A stretch of 64,000 nt of DNA, from assembly GCA_029891345.1 (NCBI GenBank), contig CM057009.1, positions 87,033,916-87,097,915 of the forward strand. The letters run 5' to 3'. Made by a program: the position numbers and the translations under genes. Source of the DNA: Dryococelus australis. Taxonomy: Eukaryota > Arthropoda > Insecta > Phasmatodea > Phasmatidae. Below, piece by piece: positions 10,428-20,285 of the stretch. Numbering within the stretch: the first letter of the stretch is position 1; every line of letters begins with the position of its first letter. The notes beneath the pieces were generated by a model. That model was not told the DNA's origin. It worked only from the letters and a program-made list of their open reading frames with translations, and ran no database searches.

Positions 10428-11011
10428 ATGGGAATCGCTAATGCAGAAGACATCGCCTACGCCGAGGAGGCCATCAACATCGAGACGGAGAGGTCATCAA
10501 AGAGGCAAACTACAGCTTTGAAGAGTTTGTCCTCGTTGACTTTGAAAACCTCATCGCTCTCGATGTCATCGCCTTCAATGCCCTTGATGCCGAGGAGGCT
10601 ATCAACGCCGAGGAGGCTATCAACGTCGAGGAGGCAATCAATGCCGAGGAGGCTATCAACACTGAGGAGGCTGACGACTTCAAAGATCTGTTCGCCTTTG
10701 GTGCCGAAGAACTCCTCAATGTCAAGGATTGTGACCTCATCACCTTTGAAGACACAATCACCTTTAAGGAGTTTCTCCTCAAAGGAGGAGGTGGCCAGCT
10801 GCTAAGAGCAAGAGAGCAGTTTCGCGACTACCTTTGGTGTCGGCATCAATACCTTCACCTTTGGCATCGACATTGGGATCGGCACTTTCACTTTTGGCAT
10901 CGACATCGGCACCTTCACCTTTGACGTCGGTGATTGGATGATTACGCCCATGTTTCCATCAATGGCATTTCCACAAATACCGGAGTTACCTTTGCCCCCA
11001 CCAGGCATTTA
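10428..11011 (+). pseudogene. Acidic repeat protein fossil (EEAIN units) with Gly/Thr/Phe repeat tail
   Basis: The plus strand starts MGIANAEDIAYAEEAINIE at 10428. At about 10,585-10,670 the DNA contains five tandem 18-bp units (GCCGAGGAGGCTATCAAC) reading AEEAIN, followed by acidic DDFKDLFAFGAEELLNVKD. The 3' part (10,830-10,925) has 27-30-bp repeats around TTTGGCATCGACATCGGCAC reading FGIDIGTFTF, then a Pro-rich end before a stop at 11,009-11,011. No family recognised; the design (acidic then Gly-rich repeats) suggests a structural or matrix-type viral protein. It is a broken fossil. The TATA-like TATATAAGC at 10,343 is a plausible promoter. Confidence 0.4.
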
Positions 11012-11128
11012 ATTTATATTTAAATCTACATACTTTACAATAGAACTATCAACACATCAACAATTAATAATAAAAATAAATAATAATCTTTTCAATCACA
11101 TTTTATTTCTATATTCCATAAAAAAAAT
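11012..11128. other. Short AT-rich intergenic spacer
   Basis: About 115 bases of AT-rich DNA with several TAATAA/AATAAA-like strings usable as polyadenylation signals for either neighbour. Confidence 0.4.
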
Positions 11129-12015
11129 ATGTATTTATTTCATTTACAGATAATATTATTGATTATTATAGTCTCATTGTTGGTTTTAATAACGGAAAAG
11201 TTTTTTAAAGCCCCTAAATATGAACATTTTGTAAAACCTCTAGAGATATCTAATCAGTCTCCACCGCCATTACCAATTTCATCACTTCAGTCGTCTCTAA
11301 TAACTGAATATAATTTCAGCCATAAAACATATATTTATTTTGTTTTTAGAGATAACTTTGTAACCCATCACTCTGTCAATTATAGTTTCGATTAAATGCA
11401 AAGTCTTTTGACAAATTTAAATGGCAAGAACTTTTGCCAAATTTTTATGTAAATTTTAATTTTACCAGTACGAAACATGACATGCTGTTATTTGCATTTG
11501 ATGACATTTCGGCAAAACTAGTCAATTTATACAAAAATGACTGTGTTATATAATTTGCCCTTATAAACATTCTCGATGAATCGAAATGGACTTTGAATTC
11601 CGCCTTTACAATACTTCAAAATATTTCCAAACAACTCGCGATGGATGTGACTCGAGACACTGCAATTCCTCTCTTCAAGATTGCCATGTCTCTTGTATTG
11701 GAAAAACAAAACAATATGGATAATTTGATTGAAATGTTACAAGTGTTTAACGTGCTTACACGTTTCGACTATAAGAAATACGATAGCTTGGTGTGCTTAC
11801 ACTCGACTTTTGGCCACTTCAAAGATCCCGTCGATGAGAACGGCATGTTATTTCAGTTTTGTGGAGGGGACCAGGTTTTCCTGGAAACGGTAATCATAAA
11901 ACCTTTGGCTCCCCCCTACGACGAAAGTGATGAGAGTGGCGATGTGGAGAACAGTGCCTTTATTTTTTCGATAATAATTCCGAGATTGGCATACAAGACA
12001 AAAAAAACAATGTAA
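11129..12015 (+). pseudogene. Unknown viral protein fossil with N-terminal membrane anchor
   Basis: Starts at ATG 11129 with a hydrophobic segment, LQIILLIIIVSLLVLI (residues about 6-21), then a Pro-rich linker (QSPPPLPISS). The 3' part, open from about 11,593 to 12,015, reads as a helical domain (NISKQLAMDVTRDTAIPLFK) and an acidic tail (PYDESDESGDVENSAF). Total about 290 residues. A short N-terminal anchor followed by a soluble domain is typical of PIF and other virion-envelope proteins of baculovirus-like viruses, but no specific family signature was seen. Few breaks; better preserved than most of the block. Confidence 0.4.
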
Positions 12016-12109
12016 TTATTTCTAAGAAAAATCTTTAATTTATAACTAAGGTAAAAGGCAAATATATATGGATAAAATAAAAATGGGCAGAGTCGAAAAA
12101 TTCGCAAAT

Positions 12110-12935
12110 ATGTTGGGCCATGGTCAAAGAATTATATTTCGTAAACTTTTTTGGAAATTGAATATTAGGAACAGGTGATGAAAGGACTGGACAGTATGAA
12201 CGAGTCTATAGATTTCGCCTTAAACAACTCGTAGTCTCACGAATTTATAAAAAAGTAGTTAATTAAAGCCGAGTTTACAGATTTGGTAATTGATACCTTT
12301 CTAAATCAAGTCCAGCGAATCAAACAAACTTTGCACGAACTCATCAAACAAAAAACAAAATTGGAAAACAAATCATTTCATAGCTTTTCTTCAGAAATTG
12401 TAAGATTTGGCGCGAATAGATGCAAGTATTAATCCCAAAGCATTTTACTCGAAATTGCAAACATTATTCATGTAAACAATATACAGTTAGGTATTTCATC
12501 AGAAGTTGTACTCTATAAGATTTTTGCAATGGGTACCTCCATGTCTACGAAAATTCCCAATATACCTACTTATATGCTGGCAGATATTATGCGAATCGTC
12601 AACGGTATTTCACTGAATGGTTGAAACAGTCAACTACCATGGATAAAATTACTGTTATTTAAGATAATACCTAACAACAAAAACCACTATATGATGATGA
12701 TGAACAATCATAACGAAATTTTGTCCAAGGTATTGATAAAGCATTTTGAAATTGAAGGAAAAATTTAACCACTTGTAATATAGTACGAACTGAAATCAAA
12801 CCAGGTAAATATGTGGTTTAGTTTCGAGCAAAATAAATGGCTGAATTTTTAGAATATGGTGGTACTATAAAGGCTATTATAAATATTTACCAAAATATTA
12901 TCAAATATGTTGGAATTTTATAATAAAAAATATAT
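12110..12935 (+). pseudogene. BRO/MSV199-like gene fossil
   Basis: Plus-strand traces. At about 12,500-12,625 the reading VVLYKIFAMGTSMSTK followed by IPTYMLADIMRIVNG resembles the MSV199 domain found beside BRO domains in insect dsDNA viruses (iridoviruses, entomopoxviruses, ascoviruses, nudiviruses). At about 12,780-12,920 the reading VRTEIKPGKY then EFLEYGGTIKAIIN resembles a BRO-N DNA-binding domain. Upstream (12,285-12,415) a helical, coiled-coil-like segment (QVQRIKQTLHELIKQKTKL) is seen. Related MSV199-like DNA recurs near 14,200-14,270 and weakly near 14,600, so the gene was amplified, as bro genes often are. The fossil has many breaks. The family assignment is from memory of consensus motifs and moderate at best. 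Confidence 0.42.
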
Positions 12936-12947
12936 GTACTTGTACTA

Positions 12948-14475
12948 AAAAACATACATTGTACAAGGGAGGGACTGCTAGCCCCCCCCCCAAAAGTACT
13001 TTAGCCCCCCCTTGATATATACAATATATGTGTTAATTTGCAACCTCATATGTTATTCATAAATGGACTGGGATTGTATGCTTTGTATGCTTTGTTGATG
13101 CCCACTAAAAAAAGAATCTAAAACATTTACGAAATGGGTTTACTAAGACATTTTGCCATCACTCTGGCAAAATGTTTGTTATAGCATTCAACAGCACCAA
13201 CGACCTTCCTCAGAAACCACTGATGATTTTACACAAATGATGGTGGCTGTCAATCGTAATGCGGATATGATAATTGTAAAAAATAACAAACTCACTCAGC
13301 ATCTCACATTAGCAAATGAAAAATTAATTCAAGCATATGATGAAGCAGTTGAAGAAAGAAAATAAATGACCACGATGTCTACTAGACTTGTGGACATTGT
13401 TCAAGACTTGGGGATGAAACCCAATCAACTACAACTTCAACATGCTCTGGTCATGATGAAAAATCCTATACAAATGAAAGCAAACGAAAAATAACATTGA
13501 CTTTTGCACATACTCAAAACCAATCTCTCAATTGTGTGGTTAAAAAACTATATAATATCAATCCAAAAATTCAGGAAATTATGCGCTCCAATTATGTACC
13601 AAACAGCATCAACGTCGAAATTGTCTAAAAAAAAAAAAAAAATTGTGACAATGACACACAGAATATATCCCCAAATACAATTTCATCAACTTAATAAGCT
13701 ACCATTATGTAAGATGTAAAAACATACATTGTATAAGTGGGATTGAATCACCTTATAAATAGACCAGATTTTTTTTAGGTGGGACCGGAAATCCCCCCTT
13801 TAAAAATTCTGTTTATTTGGAAGGTTATTCAACCCCCTGTTTTATAAATCAACTCGGTTTTATGACATCAAATTCTGATTACAAAGACTTAGTAATTGTA
13901 AAATTAAAAAAGCTGGTAGAAAATTACAATAAACTATCATTATGTAAGATGTAAAAAACCTACATTGTATAAGGTGGGGTTGAATCACCATATAAATTGA
14001 CCGAATTTTTTAAAGGGGGACCAGAAGTCCTCGTTTAAAAATTCGGTTTATTTTGAAGGTGTTTCAGTCCCTCATTTTATAAATCGACTCGGTTTTATAA
14101 CATCATATATATTGTACATTATGCAGTAAATGGTAAAAATAAAATTTAGACTTATTATTCCTCACCTACTGCGATTAAAAAAATTTATTTTTTGCAACAA
14201 TTCCTACTTATACACTGACAGACATTATACAAATCGTCAATGGCATTGCACTCAATGGTTAAAACAGACTAACTAAATTCGTGTTTATAGACTGCTGTAT
14301 GAATATCGATCATAACAAACAAAAACAACAAAAATACATGTAATTATACTGAAAAACATACATTGTGTTTATAACAAAAGAGGGGTTGAATCACCTTCCA
14401 AATATATATTTTTTTAAGGTGATTCAGTTCAAGGGAGGGATTTCCAGTCCCCTCAAAAAAATACAATTTATTTGT
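12948..14475. repeat. hr-like repeat region 1 with direct repeats and palindromes
   Basis: Four dispersed copies of AAAACATACATTGTA-type sequence at about 12,948, 13,720, 13,953 and 14,352, each followed by GGGTTGAATCACC-type and GGGACC-type blocks. Copies at 13,698-13,900 and 13,930-14,120 form a tandem pair of about 230 bases including a shared TCGGTTTTATRACATCA end. The last copy contains a perfect 11-base inverted repeat, TGAATCACCTT (14,387-14,397) with AAGGTGATTCA (14,416-14,426). Runs of C and G flank the units. Direct repeats with embedded palindromes recall baculovirus hrs (replication origin/enhancer regions), but nudiviruses often lack classical hrs, so the role is inference. Confidence 0.55.
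13150..13630 (+). pseudogene. BRO C-terminal (DUF3627-like) fossil
   Basis: Lies inside the repeat region. The open piece 13153-13365 ends in a helical linker (LANEKLIQAYDEAVEERK), and the following DNA to about 13,615 reads as a small basic domain, including VVKKLYNINPKIQEIM and PNSINVEIV. A coiled-coil linker followed by a small globular end with a PNSIN-type motif is what I recall for the C-terminal DUF3627 of viral MSV199 proteins. It probably belongs with the MSV199-like DNA at 12.5 kb, or with another copy of that family. Broken. Confidence 0.35.
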
Positions 14476-14754
14476 AAGGTGATTTATTTCCCCTATTAAA
14501 ACACAAAATATATAAATGTAAATTAAAATTAAGATGTAGACTTCCCCTCCCCCCTCTTTTTTCAAGCCACGTGCAGTTACTCAAAGAAAATGTTTTTGCT
14601 ATAATTCCTATATATTGAATTGCAGACATTGTGTGAATCGTCAGTAATACGGTAACCATGGCATTTGCACTACGTTATTACGACAAAGCTCACAACTTGA
14701 TTAGTATTTAAAACAAACATTTCGTTCGCAACATTGTGATGTAAGGTGCGAATC

Positions 14755-15293
14755 AGGAACACCGAGAATGGATTTTGCAACTACCTTGTGGGGTTCCGAA
14801 TTATTATTGGTGTTTCATAAACTAGTACTATACTCACGAATCGGAAAATAATGTACAACACTGCGACAAATATAAACACTTTACGTATTGTAAACATCCG
14901 GCGATGATGCATGTTCAGCATTTTAGCATTCCCTGCAACACCAAATGCGAAATGTATTTGAAAACTGGCGAATAGGAAAAATTACATTATTGTAATTTTT
15001 ATTGGCAAATTATCGAAATCATGTACATTAAAATTGGCCACAAGAAAGAATTACCATGTGTTTATACACATATGGATTGCGCGAGTCCACAGGATTCGGA
15101 AATTTGCACTGTAGTAATTGAAACCATGGAAATACACAAAAGAGAAGAGTATGTTAGATATTGTGATCAACTTAAACACATTGCAGTATGTAAGGATCCA
15201 GTACGACCCGCCAGATGTTTGTGGAGCAAACATGCAAATTGCAACATGAATTCAAACAACAATGCAATTTATCGAATAATAAACACGAGTTGA
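14755..15293 (+). pseudogene. Cys/His-rich unknown viral gene fossil with duplicated motif
   Basis: Two similar segments are seen on the plus strand: CDKYKHFTYCKHPAMMH (about 14,855-14,910) and CDQLKHIAVCKDPVRPARCL (about 15,162-15,222), giving the pattern C-D-x-x-K-H-x-x-x-C-K-x-P. The open piece 15021-15293 contains six cysteines. The spacing suggests a repeated disulfide or zinc-binding module. No family recognised; chitin-binding peritrophin-type modules were considered, but the aromatic spacing does not fit. Broken. Confidence 0.35.
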
Positions 15294-15439
15294 TGAAAAT
15301 AATAAGATACCACCAATTTAAATAAGCAAGTGCGTATTTTTTACCAATATAAATTACTACTTTGTTATGTGTTTTCTCATTCACCCGATTACCAATCAGT
15401 TTGTTTAGTTTTGGCGACTATTTACCAGAATGCTCCACG

Positions 15440-16565
15440 ATCGATATGGCATCAACCCCACCCCCCACACACACTTTATTCAACAACCAATCAGAGTATG
15501 GGGAGATGTGATATCGATAGCATTTTGGCGAAATCTCGCAAAACTAAACAAAAATATCCACTGGCCCCTGTACAAGAAATTTGTTTTCAAAGTTTGTCTT
15601 GCAACATAAACTCTAAATATTAATAAGCATTGTTGAATGCTGCAACGTGATTGGTTGTTGAAAAAAGAGGTGGGGAAGAAGGTCAGTAATGATGATTTCT
15701 GATTGGTTGTTGAAATAACATTGAGCATGGGGAAAATGGTAATTACAACAAACTCTAACGAAACTCACTAACCCACCAATATTCAACTTGTAAAAACTTT
15801 GGGATAATATAATATAAAACAAGCAAGACTAAAAATCTCAATTATGGAAGAAGACTCTGTTTGGTTCCGAAACAAAATAATTGCAGGTGTGTTGGTTCCA
15901 AGACAAAAAAACTTGCAAGTGTGGGGAAAATGGGAATTACAATCAACTCTAAACAAACTTACCAACCCAACAATATTTAACTTGTAATAACTTTGGGATA
16001 ATATATTGTAATGTAAAATGAGCAAGACTAAAAATCAGAATTATGGAAGAATCTGTTTTAGTTCCATGACAAAATAACTCGTGGGAGGGGGGGGTGTACT
16101 GTAATCACATCTCTTTGGTTTTGAGGAAAAAACTCGCCAGTGTGTGTTGCAAATACCATTATCCCCCCCTTCTTTCATACTTTAAAAAACCAACCAATCA
16201 CATTACAGCATTTCATTTCCCCTCTCTTACCTCCTTTAAGTTTGGGCTGTACGATGGAGAAATCTGGAAAATAGATTTCAGTTTATGGCAAGAGTTGAAC
16301 TTAGAAACATCACCCTGGCTCCCAAAGCAGAAGGAAAGGAGTAAGTATAAAAATAATAAATACACCATATAATATATATACCTTATAAGAGATGTTTCTC
16401 TATTCACCTCTCATCCTAGACTGACATCTTTTTTCCAGATTTCTTCACCATATATACCAAAATAAAAGGACAAAAAAAAGGGGGGATGAAATGCTGTAAT
16501 GTGATTGGTTGTTGAAAGTAAGAGTGGGGGGGGGGGGGAAGAGTAAAGCCAATCACAACCCATTC
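15440..16565. repeat. hr-like repeat region 2 with inverted CAACCAATCA boxes and a 193-bp tandem pair
   Basis: The string TCAACAACCAATCA or its complement TGATTGGTTGTTGAA occurs at about 15,480 (+), 15,648 (-), 15,700 (-) and 16,502 (-), with a variant AACCAACCAATCACATTACA at 16,186 (+). A two-copy tandem repeat lies at 15,727-15,885 and 15,921-16,080, sharing CTTTGGGATAATATA and GAGCAAGACTAAAAATC-type blocks. The segments 16,157-16,215 and 16,482-16,535 are inverted copies of each other around AATGCTGTAATGTGATTGG. Short frames here (15330-15623, 16094-16372) are not convincing. Inverted CCAAT-type boxes plus tandem units suggest a regulatory or replication region of the virus. Confidence 0.55.
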
Positions 16566-16689
16566 GGGTGAATATTGGTACCGAGATACGAACCCAAATT
16601 GCCGCAAAATATCCTAAAGTTTGTCACTCGTAATAAAATATAACTTATTATATACATTTTGTTTTAACTTGTCCTGTTATGGTTCAGAG

Positions 16690-17947
16690 CAACACATAGT
16701 TAGACTTTAAATTTTTTCGAAATTGTTTTCATAAATTGTTAGTTTCCCTCGAATTTTTTTATGATTACCTCCACTATAGAGTTGTGCTCGAGAATTATCA
16801 TAAAAAAGTCTTGCATTTATGAATGAATAACTAGGTATATTAACTTTGATAATATTTTCAAACACCAGTCTCATTAGATATATGCACTCTGATGATTTTT
16901 TGTTCTTGTCTTTTGAAGACCAAAGGCAAGGAAATAACCATAGAGTATTGCCAGCTTCTGGCACCAGACGGTTTTTCCCCAAAAAATGAACGGGAACATT
17001 CGTTGATTGAAATTGTCAAATAGTAGTTTTTTGTTGATGGCTTCGTTTAGGAGTGGTAAATAATTTATGTTTCTATCAACCAGATTTGTGCACAAGACAT
17101 GCATTTGGTCTGCTGTAATTGACTCTTTGGTGCGAGGTCCGAATAGTTTCAGGTAAACGCCATTGCAGCATCGGTAAAAGAATTTGGTTACATTTAGTGT
17201 GGATGCTTCGCTGTCTTCCATGTCCGAGCAGAGGTGAAATGTAATGGTCAAAGATGGTTATCATGTTTGAATATGTTTTTCAAAAACTTAAACAACAAAT
17301 AGCACAAAATATAATCCGATCCCAGTGTATTTGGTGCTTCGGGACTCGCCGGTACAAACAATATATGCAATAGCAAGCTTCCCTGATCAAATTCAGTCAT
17401 GTAGAATGGGAAAATTAATTTGACCAGGGAAACCATGTTTACTTGGTTGGGTTTTTTCCACGAGCCTGAATACATCTCTAGTAAGGTCTTCATAATTTTC
17501 GATGAATTATTTGTCAGGTAACTCGCAAAAATTTGATTTTGTTGTTTGATTATCGCCGAATGTTCGCCCATCCATTTTGAGAAATTTTAAACGTGTTGTA
17601 AAAACAACTTTTCATAGAATTGTTCGGATCTTGAAGTATGGTTAAAATGGAATCGATTTTGAGTTTCGGGTTGAGTCTCAACAGAGCTTTGTATTTGATT
17701 ATTCCATCGAGTAGAAACAAGTTGATTTGACAATTGTTATATATGTTTTTAAATCGTACATAAAAATGATATTGACGTTTGGAAGTTTATATTCTCGAAT
17801 ATCCAACAGTTTTATGTATTTGTCGCTCAATTTATCGTTTTCTTTACTTGCTGTGTTTGAATCGACTAGTTCCTTCAAAGTGTAATATTTATAAAAATCA
17901 TTCAAGGCAATGTCGATAGTAGGAGACATTTTGGTTGTTGTGTCCAA
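16690..17947 (-). pseudogene. Unknown viral gene fossil, about 415 codons
   Basis: Minus-strand traces run from a start at about 17,930 (MSPTIDIALNDFYKYYTLKE) through MKTLLEMYSGSWKKPNQVNM (about 17,490) and FCSD-to-CCNGVYLKLFGPR-type sequence (about 17,140-17,240) to a basic end near 16,690. The 17,248-17,571 and 16,874-17,251 pieces are open and overlap in position, reading as continuous globular protein with aromatic-rich helices and no membrane segment. Length and lack of low complexity suggest a core or structural viral protein, but I recognise no signature. A few breaks. Confidence 0.45.
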
Positions 17948-18004
17948 TTATTTAATTGGTCTTATAAATACAACTCGCGTAATTAAATTTGCAATATTTT
18001 TTAT

Positions 18005-18540
18005 TATCTCGCTGTTTATTAAAAAAGTGTGACAGAGTGGAGAGTGTTAGAGCCGGTGAAAAAAGAGGAACGCAGCAACCCTTACCAAAATCATTCGCGA
18101 ATGGATAGCTCCAGGCACGACGATAATTCCAGGCTGCTGGCACAGTTACAGCAACTTGGACATTCATGGCTACTGTCACATGCAGATGACTCACACGAGG
18201 GAATTTGTGTGCAGCAAAAAGAGCGGAATGGTAAACACTCGAAACATGCTAAAAATGAAGAGGGGCGAGACGTTGAGGGTGCAAACTCAAAACATTGAGT
18301 GAAGTTGGTATTTTGTGCCAAACAGCATTCCCTGCTTTGGCCTATGGAAAAAATCTTGGGTCGGCTACCTGGCGGGATACGTCTGGAAAAAGAATCATCG
18401 GTACGGAGAATGACTGTATGCTTTGCTGATTCACGCCACCGACATACAACATCATAATCAGCCTGGAGGAGATGGCGACGAAGGCTATCCCAATTTCAAC
18501 AGATATCTGTTTGTTATGGTTGTTTTTATTTTACAGGCAC
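18005..18540 (+). pseudogene. Unclear charged ORF and downstream trace
   Basis: The plus-strand frame 18029-18298 reads as a hydrophilic, His/Ser/Arg-rich protein (MDSSRHDDNSRLLAQLQQLG; KHSKHAKNEEGRDVEGANSK). The opposite strand has an equally open, Cys/Ser-rich frame (18321-18091), so direction is undecided. GC content is higher than in the neighbouring fossils. No family recognised. It may be the last gene of the viral block or flanking DNA. Confidence 0.25.
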
Positions 18541-18544
18541 GAGC

Positions 18545-19135
18545 GAGATTGAGTTGCTGTTGCAGTTGTTGTTTAAATTAATGTTTGAATGTCATGTTAA
18601 AGTGTTTTAACTTACAGAGACGAATGAGACTGTGTATCTGTTTAATTTTAATTACATATGTGCTTGTGAATGACACGCTGTTTGTGTCAAGTTTAAATTA
18701 ATGTTTAATTGAGTTGTTTGATTTAATTTAAAATTAATGTTTAATTGAGTAACTGTTTGATTTAATTTAAAATTAATGTTTAATTGAGTTGCTGTTTGTT
18801 TCAAGTTTAAAAAAATGTTTAATTGAGTTGCTGTTTGATTCAAGTTTAAATTAATGTTTAATTGAGTTGCTGTTTGATTCAAGTTAAAATTAATATTTGA
18901 ATGAATAGCTATTTGATTAAAATTAAAATTAATGTTTAATTGAACTGCTGTTTGATTTAATTTACAGGTGCGAATGAGACAATGTAGCTGTTTGTTTCAG
19001 TTAAAAAAAAGTTTGAATGACTTGCTGTTTGTTTTGGTTCAAAACAAGTTTGAATGATATGCTGTTTGTTTTGATTTTAAAAAAGTTTGAATGACTTGCT
19101 GTTTGTTTCAATAAAAAAAAATATTTTTGATTGAT
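18545..19135. repeat. AT-rich minisatellite, about 12-14 units of roughly 40 bp
   Basis: Units follow TTTAATTGAGTTGCTGTTTG then ATTTAATTTAAAATTAATG, with drift. A second unit type, TTACAGGTGCGAATGAGAC, recurs at about 18,533, 18,614 and 18,964, roughly marking the array's start, early part and late part, which suggests a higher-order repeat. On the minus strand part of it stays open as Asn/Leu/Gln-rich LNINLNLNQTATQ units, which I regard as a by-product of the repeat. Confidence 0.8.
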
Positions 19136-19192
19136 GTGTTGTTTTTTACACATTCAGTCATGATCTGGTAAAAAGCCTTAAATAGTCGAGTA

Positions 19193-19435
19193 GGTCATGA
19201 CGGGTCTGTCCGGCGACGATGGATGTCCTTGCATCTGTTGCATCCGCAAAACTTGAACCTGCCAGTTTCAATTATTGTGGTATATAGATTTTTTTTAAAA
19301 TTACATTCATTCGCAATCCCGAAAAGGCATAGCGCGGTCGTGTCTGTCATGACCGGTTTGGCCAGCGGCGGATGCAGTTGCATGCACTGTTGCTATCGTG
19401 GAATTTGGACCTGCCAGTTTCGAGTGGTGAGTTGA
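19193..19435 (+). repeat. Direct duplication carrying a small Cys-rich ORF
   Basis: Two copies, 19,196-19,283 and 19,347-19,430, share GTCATGACCGG-type, TTGCATCTGTTGC-type and ACCTGCCAGTTTC blocks. Each starts with ATG: the second, 19349-19435, is a 28-residue frame, MTGLASGGCSCMHCCYRGIW followed by TCQF; the first has the same layout (MTGLSGDDGCPCICCIRK). Shared pattern: MTGL, C-x-C, x-x-C-C, T-C-Q-F. The repeat is GC-rich compared with its surroundings. Coding function is unproven. Confidence 0.45.
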
Positions 19436-19439
19436 AAAA

Positions 19440-20285
19440 AGTGATGGCATGTATAAAACTTAAAAACCTATACAGTAAAATTAATCAAATATATTAATAA
19501 TTATTAAGTATTCTCTTTAAAATAATTTAAAAAATTATGCATCTCGAATCACGTGTATTTAAACAGGAGGAAGAAGAAGGCGAAAAAGATTTATTTTTTG
19601 GATATGTGATAGGAAACTTTCAGCAATAGTTACTTTTGGCACCTGAATACTCCACGGGAAACAAATGGGGTATTTTACCCTATATTCTGTTTTCGGTTTG
19701 GACATTCTATAGCAAGAAATTGGGTGTAGGTCGAATTTCCCCAACCCCTCCCCCACCTGACTTGGCTGGATACGCAATTTGAATCAAGTGGGGTGTTGCA
19801 CCAATTACCCCCCTTCCTGCTTCAATACACAATGTCGTCCTTTTCGGTCCTGCATGTTTTGTCACCTGTATACACAAAGGGAATCTTTTGGTTAAAACCT
19901 TCTTTTTCTATGTGCGCTGGATACACAGGGGAAAACTTTGTATTTTATTTGGGTTTTTCCCGTTCGTGATTGGATATCTAATTAGCTGTTTTTTGTCTCG
20001 AATTTTTTACAATTGGATACATAATAAAATGGTTTTTGAGCGATGTAGCGGTGCAATATGGAACAATCATCATAAATCTATAATATAATTTTTGTATTAA
20101 TAAAAATACTAAATACCAACATTCACAATATGCAAAAAAATGCTGTAGTGAGAAATTTTATCACAGAAGAAGTTAAATATTTTTAAAGATTTTAATCAAT
20201 GATCTAAGCACTTCATTCCAGTATTTTCATTATTTTTTACATTTTTTCATTTCCTTTTTTTAATTAAAAATTTGTTATTTCATAT
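19440..20285. other. Spacer between viral block and first LTR element
   Basis: AT-rich DNA. Two loosely similar segments, CTGAATACTCCACGGGAAAC (19,642) and CTGGATACACAGGGGAAAAC (19,917), recur with downstream TATTTTA/TTTTCCC strings. No gene supported; frames at 19559-19777 and 19888-20088 carry no signature. A poly-T stretch (20,225-20,260) lies close to the left edge of element A. Confidence 0.4.

Larger units (their letters stand above)
1..18300. mobile_element. Endogenous large dsDNA virus fossil block, nudivirus-like
   Basis: Seen: tightly packed coding traces on both strands with short spacers and no LTR-element sequence I can recognise, in contrast to the retroelement-rich DNA from 20.3 kb on. 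Anchors are a family B DNA polymerase (minus, about 3.4-6.8 kb), a HAD-fold 38K-like protein (363-917), BRO/MSV199-like traces (12.2-13.6 kb), acidic and Ser/Pro-rich low-complexity genes, and two repeat-rich regions resembling hrs. Known: 38K and DNA polymerase are core genes of baculoviruses and nudiviruses, and nudivirus-like genomes are known as insertions in arthropod genomes. Inferred: one endogenised virus segment, now broken in dozens of places and therefore old. The left end lies outside the window; the right end is somewhere between 17.95 and 20.28 kb. Alternatives are another naldavirus-like group or an iridovirus relative; the divergent polymerase motif B argues against iridovirus. 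Confidence 0.55.

Noticed and set aside
18652-18882. Asn/Leu/Gln-rich minus-strand protein
   Set aside because: It is the translation of a minisatellite whose unit length keeps the frame open for a few units only.
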